The notes: generated by a model not told the origin, from the sequence alone. A DNA stretch of 64,000 bases from Fibrobacter succinogenes (GCA_902800345.1 CADCDO010000002.1:124001-188000); one strand, 5' to 3'; positions 17,801-27,303 are shown, counted from the stretch's first letter. Program-made: numbers and translations.

Positions 17801-18157
17801 ATATGTATTTCCATAATAATTATCTACAGTCTTACTGAAAAGTAAAATGGCATTGGTATCGGCACCATCGAAAACCCGCACGGGAACAGTTTCATACATA
17901 GCAACAAACGGTCCAAATTGGAAGATGCGCCCTTCCGGAGCTTTCAGCACAAGCACGGCATCATCATCAATCCCATAACTTTCAACCGTAAACAGTTGAA
18001 CACCGTTCCCGATTGTCAACGTATCCGTCCCTGCACCCTCCATTCTGAAATAGCCATCGTTTTCGTCGAACGATAACTGCCCAGCCCACGCAGTCGTTGC
18101 CGAGAGGCAGAACACCATCATGGCAAAAATGTTCAAAAAGCCGTTTTTGAGTTTCAT
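14882..18157 (-). CDS. Giant secreted protein with CUB-like repeats and shared C-terminal module
   Basis: 1091 residues with a signal peptide (FAMMVFCLSATTAWA). GAAGGGAAT gives a good ribosome site. At least four CUB-like units show the pattern LxLxAPEG ... DSLVIYDGADANA ... SSGxxLTLxxK, each followed by a unit with VTGGTWYxxxxxxFxMPxxDVxIxxxY, resembling a bacterial Ig-like stalk. From about residue 760 a C-terminal module (SFTAIDVYESLSG ... PSTIVLPFTLPEGT ... SYKKWAEGD ... AGAYIYPMRSYL ... WYDLKGRKV) closely parallels the end of the 1603-residue protein at 27363. The last residues may be a sorting or anchoring signal. Likely a surface adhesin or binding protein; no catalytic motif is visible. 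Confidence 0.78.
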   Translation of the reverse strand: MKLKNGFLNIFAMMVFCLSATTAWAGQLSFDENDGYFRMEGAGTDTLTIGNGVQLFTVESYGIDDDAVLVLKAPEGRIFQFGPFVAMYETVPVRVFDGADTNAILLFSKTVDNYYGNTYVDGFYGRYVSSGQYVTIALKKGVKNTFVLKTVVADPNENHSISVGNIYSYNVYHYEDYDVYSYDYCTSGCGSVSLTVESATVNTPVSFSATPGENRVLNRVVVKDGDKSIAVTGGTWYTSNDATFTMPATDVTIEPFYARGWTARDGLTIETPYNEILEVDIPSEAESFTVNRGIVASASSTAPIKPLILRAPAGKLMQLEDSEGHPYYGDDFSAYIGAFEDPVAVDAPRMIGNTSSGEVLTLLEYTHVVKLVNASDFPHKISIVPRGDCGGNVTHNLTNLASVVAGTEVSMKVEPEEGCALNEVFIAVGLENDTTCVRITGGSWFTSEAFSFTMPFANISVIVNYVEKTKMNAENGLYVNMPKVDPLTVSIPEGVQSFEVREPRPPYDGNVLTLTAPENTKLQISGQADGESGDWLTIYDGANTSATELWSSKAGSVDEISSGNSLTLYLKGGPVFPQLTVKVIDPNTKYSVIIADMYNGTVTPNVSKAKPGDVVTLTAHPDTQNGFVLQSIECQVNNVNIPVTGGTWYHNQAQFVMPEGDVRVNATFNTFNNHPLEIAMPNSDTVQAVIPEIVPSFDIYSDGYYSYPNNSDGTLVLTAPEGLVLSISGIACTADDGDSLVIYDGADANAEKLVTITGQTESCNFWDSNVHIYSSGRNLTLHFKSNEGGTNYGLHLGVTSFKKTSFTAIDVYESLSGVKLAHINDGYDGSDTVKIPDAIAVRAIEYNRTFTPLIPSTIVLPFTLPEGTKINAKFYYLKKIVQDGCSWRATMKYIGSDNLPQANTPYAIILDKGEETLAFDLNEGEAILQTGPIAENVDETDKWIFKGVYSYKKWAEGDTTLGLAYGLAGRNEGNISKGEFGRISAGAYIYPMRSYLTKRDASVMLECPAAVRAWDDASYSASFSSVNTDVIGVEFVDENEKTTAVGRLNTATGEFKIDRWYDLKGRKVNNVNRAAKGAYYGKRTIGNGTKK

Positions 18158-18339
18158 AGTTTATTCCCTTCTATATGAAAAAGACACGCCCAACGAACTG
18201 GGAGTGCCCAAAAATTTTTTCGACAAATTCAATGCACTTTTGCGCAGCCACATCCTCACAAGAACCATCTCCGCAGCCAAAGCTACCGATGCAAATTCTT
18301 TGCCTACTTCGTAAGGGATTGCGGCTTATATTTATCATA

Positions 18340-18368
18340 ATTTAAACATACATTTTGTACCAAGTCAA
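18340..18368 (-). promoter_or_regulatory. Promoter of the CUB-like protein gene
   Basis: TTGACT (18368-18363), a 17-base spacer and TTAAAT (18345-18340). It gives a leader of about 175 bases. The arrangement matches the promoter of the 1603-residue gene at 32208-32236. Confidence 0.6.
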
Positions 18369-18404
18369 GAATTTATTTGTAAAGAAAAATTAAGGGAAAC
18401 GCCG

Positions 18405-21068
18405 CTAACGAATAGAAACAACCGACACAGCCCTAGTCTCGTTCCCGTAACGGATGAAGAAACGTCCCGATTTCGGCAATTCCACAACCATTGAAGGCTG
18501 AGTCGTCAAACGATGCAAAATACGCCCTTGCACATCCATCACAAATAGCGGACGCTCCGCAACAAGCCCTGACAACGAAACACGATTCCCATTTACGGAT
18601 AGCCGCAAACCGCGTTTCGACTTCTCCATCAAACGCATAGGATTCTCTACAGTTACATTTCGGTTATCGAAAGCGCGTCCGTTAAGACCATCATACGAAT
18701 CCATCACGACAACATCCAAAACCTTCGCCGAATACGCCAATCGACAGACGACCCCGGCATAACGCTCCACTTGAGAACAAGCATTGCCCCACAGCAAACC
18801 CGAAATAGAGTGCCCGTTCCCATAAATAGTTCCACGATAAGATGCTCCTTTCAACCGCGATGCAACGGGATACCAGAAGAGATAATCCTCTCGCGTCAAG
18901 TCCGGCATAGAATCCTTGATCAAATGTTCATTGACAACGATATCGTTTTCAAGCGTGCCGCAAGCCAAAGATCTACCATCTACGCTATCGGCTTCGTTCA
19001 CAAAGTCAGAGAACCAATACAGTTCCTCTTTGTTCGTAATCTTATAGCAACTGTCATCGTTCATTGCAGGTTCCTTGGGCATCGGCATCCATCCTGCGTA
19101 AACATCGACATCCCCGACTCGCTCAATCGATTTTGCCGACATGCCGCCAAGCGGCCTCGGAAGCCATTCATAAAAGCGGAACCCTTCGCGAGTCGGCACC
19201 TTCAGTTGCACCGGAAAATCTTCAATCGTAAATGTTCCCGGATTGTCCGGATGGTTAACGCCGCCATTCATGTGGTATGTAATCTTATAGACAACCAGTT
19301 TCCACTTGGCATAAACCGTAACATCTTCCGTGTTGTTCGCAGGAATTTCCGTAATCTTTTGCGTAAGCAAGGAATCCGTGAACCAGCCTTCGAAATCAAA
19401 CCCTTCGCGGGAGGCTGTTTCCAGAACAAACTTTCCAAGCTCTGCCGACCAAGTCGTTACAACAGAATCCGACAAAGACCCCAAATAGCGATTCCCCTTC
19501 AAAACAACGGCACTCCCAGCGGAATTAAGCACGCGCGTCACCAAGAAACTACCTTTCCATTTGGCATAAAGCGTCCATTCCCCATAATTATCCGTATTTA
19601 CGACTTCGACTTTCTGGGTGAACAAGCTGTCCAAAAACCACCCTTCAAAAACATCGTTTTCCTTTTGCGGATCCTGCAAGACAATCGCCGAATCTCCCAC
19701 TTGAAAAACAGACGGATTCTTCTCGCTGTTCACGCCGCCATTCAAGACATAATGAATACTCGACTTGCCTACCTTAAGAACAGGGTAAGCGTCCTTTCCG
19801 ATTTCCTGGGCCCAGCTACCGCCATTTACGCCCTTGGAAAGGCTATCGAACACAGTACCATCCGCAAACTGTTTTTGCGGAACTATAGAACCACCGCGCA
19901 GATTCGACTTATCTGTTTCTGCACAGAAACTATTTTCAATTTTAACATGAGTGTCAATACCCAAATCCCTATCATAAGGGTCATTGATATCGTAAGGCAG
20001 ATAATGAGCAACACAATTCCGCTCAATTCCATCCAGCGTTCCCGCAAAATAGACATTTCTCACGAGAACGTTATTCATGCTCCCGGCAATTCCGCCAACA
20101 GAATAACCTCCCCGAACAAGTCCAAGGCTATAAGCATTTACTATCTCAACCAAATTTGAATCAGAAAAGGCTGTCTGCCCAACCACTGGCGAATTAACAT
20201 TACCCACTATGCCACCGCCATAAGTGCTTCCATAGACAGCAGCATCGGAGTAAACATTAATCAATTTCGCTGGACTATAAACCGTCCCTGCAATCCCCCC
20301 TGCAACGCTCGAAGCGAAATAGGAATTGACCACACCCAAGTTGCGCACGACGCTGGTCTTTTTCCCAGCATAGCTTTTCGATTCCCCGACTGCAGAAAAC
20401 AAGCCATTTTCGGCTCTCAATCCAGAAATTTTGAAACCATTCCCCTCGAATGTTCCCGAAAAGCCAAATAAAGGCCACCAAACGAGGCTATCCGAAACGA
20501 CTTTTCCATCCTTGTCTAAAAGGTTCCTGTTGACTACGATATCGTTCTGGAGAGAAATGCACCCGTCAAAAAAATACTCCATATAAACTTCAGCAGTCGT
20601 CATATCATTCCTGGATACAGAAAGAATACCGTACAGTTCCTCGGCATTATGGATAAGATAGCACCCTCGTTCATCTTGCTGCGGCGTTTTCGGAACAGGT
20701 TGCCACATTGCAAAAATCGTAATATTTCCCAAATTGCGTACCGTCCAACCCGTTAGTTCACGACGGGAATAGTAATCTACAGGTATATTCGTGTAATTAA
20801 ACGATTCACCACACCCACCCGACATGGATGCCACAAAACCATTAGATTCGGCATCACATGATTCATAATACCATCCCTTAAAAACATGGCCCTCGCGCGT
20901 CGGCTCATAAAAAGTCACATCACCCAGATAGCCCTCGTAACTCGTCGGGTTGTCCGGATGGTTCACGCCACCATTCAAGTTATAAGTGATTGTATAGGCT
21001 TCAGCCGTAACAAAAGCCGCCAGAACAAGAGCGACCAAGCAATATATTTTTCTAAAAAAGCCACCCAC
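18405..21068 (-). CDS. Large secreted InlB-repeat protein, paralogue of the 11.7 kb gene
   Basis: About 887 residues. GTG at 21068 is the best start: GGAGG lies 8 bases upstream and the product begins with a clean signal peptide (FRKIYCLVALVLAAFVTAEA); the ATG at 21092 would put the ribosome site inside the gene. The order of parts is the same as in the 11688-14309 gene: InlB repeat, ELYxIL module with NDIVVNRNLL, GLUG-like stretch, three more InlB repeats, second ELYWF module, and a C-terminal LFVMDVQGRILHRLTTQPSM domain of the Por/T9SS style. Similarity runs end to end, so the two arose by gene duplication and now flank the CUB-like gene and the mini ORFs. Predicted surface protein, ligand unknown. 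Confidence 0.8.
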   Translation of the reverse strand: MGGFFRKIYCLVALVLAAFVTAEAYTITYNLNGGVNHPDNPTSYEGYLGDVTFYEPTREGHVFKGWYYESCDAESNGFVASMSGGCGESFNYTNIPVDYYSRRELTGWTVRNLGNITIFAMWQPVPKTPQQDERGCYLIHNAEELYGILSVSRNDMTTAEVYMEYFFDGCISLQNDIVVNRNLLDKDGKVVSDSLVWWPLFGFSGTFEGNGFKISGLRAENGLFSAVGESKSYAGKKTSVVRNLGVVNSYFASSVAGGIAGTVYSPAKLINVYSDAAVYGSTYGGGIVGNVNSPVVGQTAFSDSNLVEIVNAYSLGLVRGGYSVGGIAGSMNNVLVRNVYFAGTLDGIERNCVAHYLPYDINDPYDRDLGIDTHVKIENSFCAETDKSNLRGGSIVPQKQFADGTVFDSLSKGVNGGSWAQEIGKDAYPVLKVGKSSIHYVLNGGVNSEKNPSVFQVGDSAIVLQDPQKENDVFEGWFLDSLFTQKVEVVNTDNYGEWTLYAKWKGSFLVTRVLNSAGSAVVLKGNRYLGSLSDSVVTTWSAELGKFVLETASREGFDFEGWFTDSLLTQKITEIPANNTEDVTVYAKWKLVVYKITYHMNGGVNHPDNPGTFTIEDFPVQLKVPTREGFRFYEWLPRPLGGMSAKSIERVGDVDVYAGWMPMPKEPAMNDDSCYKITNKEELYWFSDFVNEADSVDGRSLACGTLENDIVVNEHLIKDSMPDLTREDYLFWYPVASRLKGASYRGTIYGNGHSISGLLWGNACSQVERYAGVVCRLAYSAKVLDVVVMDSYDGLNGRAFDNRNVTVENPMRLMEKSKRGLRLSVNGNRVSLSGLVAERPLFVMDVQGRILHRLTTQPSMVVELPKSGRFFIRYGNETRAVSVVSIR

Positions 21069-21192
21069 GGAAACCACCTCCTTTCGCATCATTTTAATCT
21101 ATATAAAGTTTTTCAATTAATAAACACAGATTAAAACTTTGCGTTGTATCCGATGTAAACATCACATCGTTCGAGGCGATTCTTACCGCGTT

Positions 21193-21270
21193 CCCTACTA
21201 CCTAAAACCTAGCCATTGCTTGCTAGAACTGTGACTGGATCCTTCGCGGCTATCGCCACTCAGGATGACG
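21193..21270. repeat. Composite intergenic repeat: heptad array plus palindromic element
   Basis: CCTACTA / CCTAAAA / CCTAGCC has a 7-base period and is followed by CTGGATCCTTCGCGG ... CTCAGGATGACG, one end of the GTCATCCTGA family. Confidence 0.65.
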
Positions 21271-21281
21271 TACTCTAATCC

Positions 21282-21875
21282 CTACACCACCCACACGACT
21301 TCGTTGCCGGTGCGGGGAGCTTCGGTGCGGTTCGGGAGTCCGCTCTCGGTGTCGGCATATCCAATCGCGACGGAGGCGTAAACACGTTCGTCGTCCTTGA
21401 GCCCGAGGCTGCGCAAGTATTCCAAAAGCGTCGGGTCCTCGTTCAGCCACTTGAGCTGGTTGATGTAGCAGCTGCCAAGGTCGAGTTCGTTCGCGGCAAG
21501 CATCATGTTTTCGACAGCGCAGGCGACATCGGCCATGTTGTTGCCATATTCCTTTCTGTTCGCGACCACGATAAGCACAGGCGCCGTATAGCAGAACGAA
21601 TAGTTGCCCTTGCGGGCGAGCGTGATGGAATTCTTGAGGCTTTTGTAAAGGTCTTCGCGGAGTTCCATCGCGGCAAAAGCGGACTGCACAAGTTCCTTGA
21701 GTTTCGCGATGGCTGCCGCATCCGAAATCACGAAGAAGTGGTTGCTTTGCGCGTTACCGCCGGTAGGCCCGAAACGCCCCGCCTCGACAATCGTTTGCAA
21801 TTTTTCGAGTTCTACAGGCTGCGCCTTGAATTTGCGCGTGCTGCGGCGAGTCTTGATAGCTTCGAGGGTATTCAT
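21282..21875 (-). CDS. Nitroreductase-family flavoprotein
   Basis: 197 residues from ATG 21875, which has AAGGAG 7 bases upstream (an ATG six codons earlier is in frame but poorly placed). FMN- and NAD(P)H-dependent oxidoreductases of this family reduce nitro groups, quinones or enones. The family N-terminus ETI.TRRSTRKF is visible as EAIKTRRSTRKFK, then GPTGGNAQ (FMN phosphate loop) and a C-terminal helix region with AVENMMLAANELDLGSC. It is a cytoplasmic enzyme sitting alone within a block of surface-protein genes. The true substrate cannot be told. Confidence 0.88.
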   Translation of the reverse strand: MNTLEAIKTRRSTRKFKAQPVELEKLQTIVEAGRFGPTGGNAQSNHFFVISDAAAIAKLKELVQSAFAAMELREDLYKSLKNSITLARKGNYSFCYTAPVLIVVANRKEYGNNMADVACAVENMMLAANELDLGSCYINQLKWLNEDPTLLEYLRSLGLKDDERVYASVAIGYADTESGLPNRTEAPRTGNEVVWVV

Positions 21876-21902
21876 GGCAAACTCCTTTTTCAAATGATAA
21901 AA

Positions 21903-24515
21903 TTACCATCGCTTTACATATATCGCTTGCGCAAGCGGATACAAATCGTTCGGGCATTCAAGCATATTGGAATGCGGATTCCCTATAGCCGCATCCAGTA
22001 TTTTCCCATAGCAATAATGAGTGCTAGAATCCTTTTGAGATTCGCTCCACAAAAGCAAAAGATGTTTTTGACGGTTGGTCACACAATTCACGGTATCAGG
22101 ATCAAATGTATCCCTTATCGAACTCACAACATTTGAATTTAAGAGAGACATATTCACTTGTTTCCATTCCGTCGTGTCGGGAATATAGAAACCTTTCGGG
22201 CAGCCCGCTTTCGCCTGTTCAAATGTCTTGTACGTGTTTTCGCGGTAGAGCATCGACTTAAAGGGCTTTATAGGGAAATGGGCATTTTCATAGCTACCGG
22301 AACATCTGTTGCCCTCCTCGACCCAAAGATACCACGTCGGATAGAACTTTTCAAAGGATTCGCTTGCAGGCTTGATATCCAACAAGTCAACAGAATCCTT
22401 ACCCGGCACAGAAAAGATGATCAGCTTGCCCGCATTCAGAACGGCGTCATAAGTTTCGTCCCCGTATTTCACATAGTCGATAATCAGGGAGACCCTTCTT
22501 TTCCATCTGTTATCTTCGATTATCCGGCCCATTTTAAATCCATACGTCGTGCTGTCAACAACAACCTCGTATGTAGAATCGTTCACAAACGTTCCTCCCG
22601 AGAAGATGGTCTGACCGACCGTCTTCACTTCATAGAATGTTACATCCGTGAGCTCGACACTCTTTGTATAATCGCTCTCCATGCAACCGTACATTTTCTT
22701 GGAATTTTCACCTTGCAGAACACTTGTCCCTGTCCGCCCGTTTTTGCAATAGTCCTTGTTCTTTTCATTGGCATCGTAAAGCGCAATTTCCGTCGTATCG
22801 GCTTTGGCCCAGTTGTACAAGACGCCACCAGTCACACCGCGGCTGCGGCAGATAAAGTATTCATCGCCGTATTTCTTCATGTTCCAGACACTATCTGCAT
22901 TGCACGAATCGCCCACCAGAATCGGCTTGTAAACGCTATCCTCCGGGACTTCACGCCATACACTCTGGTCACAGTAGTAATACCTGCCTTCAAATTTTTT
23001 ATAGGAATCCCAATTGTCCCTATTGCATACGATGCCGTTCGCCTCAATAGCCGTAGTCAACTTCCATTCATTCTCGGAAGATTTGCATTTGTAGTATTCA
23101 CCACTCGGCATTTGACCATATTTGTCGCGATCCGTATTGTAACAAGCACCTAACTCATACGTCACCGAATCAACCTTTATCCACTTTTTCCAGTGGCAAA
23201 GTACCAACAAGCTATCCATCTTTTTCCGTTCGCCTTCATTGTCCTTGCATTCGCCATAACGGAGCGTTGCCAGGACATTGACGGTCGGCGTATCCAAAAC
23301 AGTCGCCTTAAAGTCCTTCTTGACTTCATTCCACTTGCAGTTATCCGACTTGTCGCAATTGCAGACGAACATCTTTTCGTTCAAATAACCGATGGAACCA
23401 TACGAGCTAAAAGACCTTCCATCGCAACCGAAATACTTATACCTCAAAATGGAATCCGTATTGGTCAACTTTTCCCAAGTAAACGAATCATACCTGCACA
23501 AGTAAGAACGGCCTTCATTTTCAATGTATTTCGTATTGCCGTACTGACAGGTTCCCAGCGTATCTTCAAGAACAGAACGCAAACGCCAGCCACCATAATC
23601 ATAGACAAACATTCGTCTATAATAAACGCTATGCTCGTTAATGATCCTTAGGGAATCTCCGTTTTTCCAAGAACCGGCCAGTTCATACGCCCAATTAAAA
23701 AATGCCGTATCAAGTTCACCCAATCCAAAAGCAGTATCTCTTGTCATGCTTTCAAAAGAATACCAAGTCGAGGATTCCGTCGGCATTTTAAACGTCGAAA
23801 GCCAGGCATCCGCCCCGCGCGCTTTCATCGCAGAACTGACAAGCCCTTTCTCGGCAAACTCTTTCCGGAACTCCTTATACTCGCTATAAAAAGCGCTATC
23901 CGAGATTTCGTGTTTGCAAAGAACAAAAGGTGTCATATCGTAAAGACCCGGATTACTGTAATAGCCCCCATGGTCAGTAAAGCGCCAATTTGCAAAATCG
24001 CCCAAATTCATGCGTAAACTTTTCCCAAGTTCCTCATAGGCTTTCTTTTCGGCATCGTCAAAGCTGTAGTCTTTATTACGCATCAAGGTTTCGATACGGC
24101 CCGAAATCAACGTCCCGTAAAATTGCATCTTCAAGTTTTTATTGTTTTCTTTCAGATGTACGTACTGCGGAAACTCCATCTTGGACTTTTTCCCGAGCGG
24201 GAACACTGTCACGACTTTCACATACGGAAATTCGTAGTCCCTAGAATCAACGGAGAACGCGCCATCATCTCTGCCAGAGGTATCTATCGGCACCTCAAAA
24301 GAATCGACCGGATTCAAGGAGCCGTCCACGTTTACGATTTTCACATACTTGGGAATCATGGAGGGCATGTATTCTATGGACCCCTCCATTTCTGTCGGCG
24401 AAAAAACAAGGCCTTGTTCGTCCATCCGGTAAAGGACTTCTTCTTCGGTGTCGTCGGAGCATGCGGCAAGGCCAAGCATCGCCACGAACATAAAGACAAC
24501 CTTTTCTAATTTCAT
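21903..24515 (-). CDS. Cys-rich repeat lipoprotein, FISUMP-related (copy 2)
   Basis: 870 residues from ATG 24515 (GGAGG 5 bases upstream). Lipoprotein signal with LGLAAC (Cys19). After a beta-rich N-terminal domain (VLYRMDEQGLVFSPTE...) there is a helical segment with HEISDSAFYSEYKEFRKEF and ADAWLSTF, then repeated modules of about 45-60 residues of the type CxxxxxxxxxxYxCxxxxWxxxxxD. The C-terminal CPKGFYIPDTTEW and LECPNDLYPLAQAIYV look like a divergent Fibrobacter paralogous (FISUMP) domain. It is similar end to end to the gene directly upstream, whose stop lies 17 bases from this start, so the pair should be one transcript. Its many Cys pairs suggest disulfides in the envelope. Function unknown. 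Confidence 0.78.
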   Translation of the reverse strand: MKLEKVVFMFVAMLGLAACSDDTEEEVLYRMDEQGLVFSPTEMEGSIEYMPSMIPKYVKIVNVDGSLNPVDSFEVPIDTSGRDDGAFSVDSRDYEFPYVKVVTVFPLGKKSKMEFPQYVHLKENNKNLKMQFYGTLISGRIETLMRNKDYSFDDAEKKAYEELGKSLRMNLGDFANWRFTDHGGYYSNPGLYDMTPFVLCKHEISDSAFYSEYKEFRKEFAEKGLVSSAMKARGADAWLSTFKMPTESSTWYSFESMTRDTAFGLGELDTAFFNWAYELAGSWKNGDSLRIINEHSVYYRRMFVYDYGGWRLRSVLEDTLGTCQYGNTKYIENEGRSYLCRYDSFTWEKLTNTDSILRYKYFGCDGRSFSSYGSIGYLNEKMFVCNCDKSDNCKWNEVKKDFKATVLDTPTVNVLATLRYGECKDNEGERKKMDSLLVLCHWKKWIKVDSVTYELGACYNTDRDKYGQMPSGEYYKCKSSENEWKLTTAIEANGIVCNRDNWDSYKKFEGRYYYCDQSVWREVPEDSVYKPILVGDSCNADSVWNMKKYGDEYFICRSRGVTGGVLYNWAKADTTEIALYDANEKNKDYCKNGRTGTSVLQGENSKKMYGCMESDYTKSVELTDVTFYEVKTVGQTIFSGGTFVNDSTYEVVVDSTTYGFKMGRIIEDNRWKRRVSLIIDYVKYGDETYDAVLNAGKLIIFSVPGKDSVDLLDIKPASESFEKFYPTWYLWVEEGNRCSGSYENAHFPIKPFKSMLYRENTYKTFEQAKAGCPKGFYIPDTTEWKQVNMSLLNSNVVSSIRDTFDPDTVNCVTNRQKHLLLLWSESQKDSSTHYCYGKILDAAIGNPHSNMLECPNDLYPLAQAIYVKRW

Positions 24516-24532
24516 TTTTCCTCCAAATAAAT

Positions 24533-27253
24533 TCATTTATCCTGGACACAAAGAACTTGCGCCATCGGATACAAATCTTTCGGGCAATCAACAATGCGGC
24601 GCCCCTTTTCCTCATAAGGGAAAACCGATGCAAACTCGTAGCATTTCTGCGTCTCGGCATCCTTTTCCGTACTCGTCCAGAAAATATCCGAATACATGAA
24701 ATTGGACTGGAATGTACATTCCGTCTTCTTTCCTCCGTCAAACACCCATACAATCGGAGAATCATTCCTGTACACGATATTGTAGTACGTATAAGCAATG
24801 TAGTTGTCTTGCATGAATTCTTCCGAAGTCGGGACATGGAATCCGTCTGGACAAAATTCCTTTGCATGTTCCCAATCCATATAGGAATTTTTGCCGTTCC
24901 AGTTCAGATAAAGCGTATCTCCCATGCTCAGCTTGCGGCCAGAACATTCACTGCAATCTTCCATCCAAGTTTTCCACTCTGCAAAGAAATTGTCAAAACT
25001 TGCGCTCTTGTTCTCTATCGAACTCGGCAACATCAGATTCTCTCCCGATTCGCGTTCGCCATGCAAGAACAAGCTCCCATTGTAAAAATATGCATCATAG
25101 CCTTTGCCCAAATAATCGACATGGTCCAGGCGCCCCTTATCAAAACGATAGACAACGTTATCTACAGTCACCGTATAAAAACCGTCAATCCATTTTCCGC
25201 CAGCAAATTTTTTCTTGTCATAGGATTTAGGCATGGTAAAAGGTTCATACGCAAAATCAACTTTAGCCCATCTATATGTACTCTCCTTTACCACACAGCC
25301 ATAAAACGCCGACGCTTTTTCGCTCCAATAAAGCGTCTTATTCGTAATAGTATCGCAAATGCCCAAGCTGTCGCGGAATTCATAGGGAACCGACTCCAAC
25401 GAATCCAGAGCTTTCCACTGGTTTTCATAATCGCATTGATAGTACGTCTTACCGACTTTCTTTACCACATGAAGCAAGCTGTCACTACAAATGAAGCCGT
25501 CTTTTTCTATCTGCAAAAGCGAATCCTTCGCAATCGGATGCCAGCGCTCTATCTTGCACACGTAATACTTTCCGTCATAAATCTTTTTCAAGTTTTCCTG
25601 TTCCACCTTGCACACGTCCATGTTAAGCGTAGGCGGGTTCAATTCGGATTCATCCATCTTCCGCCATATTCCTTGATCCCTGCACCACACCACAGTATAT
25701 CCATTCTTGTCCTTGCAACTGGGAATTTCACAAATAAAATAAGAACCATCGTATTTCTTGACACGTTTATCGTTCTGGTAATTGCAAGAGTCACCATGAT
25801 AGGCCGGCGCCGGGATCTCGACCCAAGAATAACCCGAGCCTCCATATTCCTTGTAATCGAGACAACCGTAATACCTGCCCGAAATTTCACCCTTGCTGTT
25901 ATCCGCCGAACACGCTCCCAGCAGATAAGACAGCGAATCCTTTAATTGAGTCCATTTACCGTTAGTGCATTTTACATACATGTCATCAAGTTTTTTCACC
26001 ACACCTTCCATGAGATTATTACCAAGGCATTCACCTATCTGCAAAGAGACATTTGCATCAAAATATCTTGGATAGAAGGCGTCATTTACCGTATATTTTT
26101 TTCCATTATACTCATCCGTCCACTTGCAATTCAAATTGGTAGTGCATTCGCAAGCGTATAAAGTATCCCTCAAATAATAGGCCTTGTTCCACGTATTCCC
26201 GCGGCCACAAACCCCTATAATATAGGTCAGCAACGTATCGCGATTCGTCTCCTTTTTCCATATATTCGATTGCCGTATGCAGCGGTAATAAGATTCCTTG
26301 TCCTTGACAAGCGTATCCGTATCCATCAGGCAAAGGCCCAGCGTATCTTCTATCAGGGACTTCAAACGCCATGAACCGTCGTAAATAAAGTAACGTCCGT
26401 TATAAGCACTCTTATTGTTCTTGATTTTTAAATTTCCTTTAGTTTCTCGATTGAAGGTTATTCCATACGCACGTTCAAAGAAATCAAAGTCCAACGTCCC
26501 AAATCCCACAACCGTGTCCCGCGAATAGCTCTTGACAACTTTTCCTGCGGAATCATCGAAGCTCAGTTCGTACGTGGAAAGCCAAGCGTCTGCAGCACGC
26601 ACCATAATCGATGATTCAAGAGAACCCTTCTTGCCGAACGCCTTGCGGATTTCCTTGAAATCGCTATAGAAAACGCTATCGGAAATTTCGTGCCTGCACA
26701 TAATGTACGGCATCAAATCCACGTGCCAACTCATTTTGTCCACATCGACATTGAAAGCCGAAGCGAATTCAAGCAAAGCCTGCTTTTTGGCCTTTTCAAA
26801 ATCATAATTCTTTTCGAGCGCCAATTTTTTGATGCGTTCCGAAGCAAGCGCCTCGTAAAAATCAAGTTCAATCTTGTCATTTTTTTCTTGAAGGCGAACA
26901 TACTGCGGAAATTCCATCTTCATCTTTTTTCCGGACGAAAACACCGGAACAACTTTTACGATTGGATATTGATAATCATGCTCCCCCACCGCAAAATAAT
27001 AATCGCCGTGATCGTTTTCAAGCGACGCCTCGAAGGAATCCAAAGGGTTCAGCGAGCCGTCAACACTTACAATCTTGACAGACTCTAGCTCCATGTTATC
27101 CAAATATTTCACGAACCCATATATTTCCGTAGGAGAATAAGCAACGCCGCTTTCGTCTATTCGGTAAAGGACCTCTCCATCGCCATCGGAATTGGAACAC
27201 GCCACGAGGCCCATAACAGCGAGCAACGTAAAAAACACCTTCTTGAATTTCAT
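24533..27253 (-). CDS. Cys-rich repeat lipoprotein, FISUMP-related (copy 1)
   Basis: About 906 residues from ATG 27253 (GGAGG 4 bases upstream; a second ATG one codon earlier is less well spaced). Lipoprotein signal with MGLVAC (Cys19). The N-terminal domain and HEISDSVFYSDFKEIRKAF / ADAWLSTYEL segment match copy 2. The middle holds at least eight modules with a YYxC or YxC core and a following Trp (for example KYDGSYFICEI, KIYDGKYYVCKI, GKTYYQCDYENQW). The C-terminus has CPDGFHVPTSEEF and WTSTEKDAETQKCYEF, FISUMP-like. It is first of two in a probable operon, after the terminator of the 1603-residue gene. Confidence 0.78.
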   Translation of the reverse strand: MKFKKVFFTLLAVMGLVACSNSDGDGEVLYRIDESGVAYSPTEIYGFVKYLDNMELESVKIVSVDGSLNPLDSFEASLENDHGDYYFAVGEHDYQYPIVKVVPVFSSGKKMKMEFPQYVRLQEKNDKIELDFYEALASERIKKLALEKNYDFEKAKKQALLEFASAFNVDVDKMSWHVDLMPYIMCRHEISDSVFYSDFKEIRKAFGKKGSLESSIMVRAADAWLSTYELSFDDSAGKVVKSYSRDTVVGFGTLDFDFFERAYGITFNRETKGNLKIKNNKSAYNGRYFIYDGSWRLKSLIEDTLGLCLMDTDTLVKDKESYYRCIRQSNIWKKETNRDTLLTYIIGVCGRGNTWNKAYYLRDTLYACECTTNLNCKWTDEYNGKKYTVNDAFYPRYFDANVSLQIGECLGNNLMEGVVKKLDDMYVKCTNGKWTQLKDSLSYLLGACSADNSKGEISGRYYGCLDYKEYGGSGYSWVEIPAPAYHGDSCNYQNDKRVKKYDGSYFICEIPSCKDKNGYTVVWCRDQGIWRKMDESELNPPTLNMDVCKVEQENLKKIYDGKYYVCKIERWHPIAKDSLLQIEKDGFICSDSLLHVVKKVGKTYYQCDYENQWKALDSLESVPYEFRDSLGICDTITNKTLYWSEKASAFYGCVVKESTYRWAKVDFAYEPFTMPKSYDKKKFAGGKWIDGFYTVTVDNVVYRFDKGRLDHVDYLGKGYDAYFYNGSLFLHGERESGENLMLPSSIENKSASFDNFFAEWKTWMEDCSECSGRKLSMGDTLYLNWNGKNSYMDWEHAKEFCPDGFHVPTSEEFMQDNYIAYTYYNIVYRNDSPIVWVFDGGKKTECTFQSNFMYSDIFWTSTEKDAETQKCYEFASVFPYEEKGRRIVDCPKDLYPMAQVLCVQDK

Positions 27254-27303
27254 CATTCCTCCGATTTCTTTTAAATATACAAACAAAACTTTAAACAGAG
27301 CAT

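Noticed and set aside
18171..18338. A 55-codon minus-strand ORF with four Cys residues (CIGSFGCGDGSCEDVAAQKC) ending 14 bases before the CUB-like protein gene
   Set aside because: Its ATG falls within the promoter -10 region at 18340, so the predicted transcript would start after it; it also has no ribosome site. It could be real only if a promoter further upstream is used.
18771..20159. Plus-strand frame of 462 codons opposite the InlB-repeat gene
   Set aside because: The minus-strand frame has a signal peptide, repeats and a sorting-like end. The opposite frame has no motif, no start signal and a composition that follows from the repeats.
24557..25945. Plus-strand frame of 462 codons opposite a lipoprotein gene
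   Set aside because: Antisense shadow of the Cys-rich modules, with no ribosome site.
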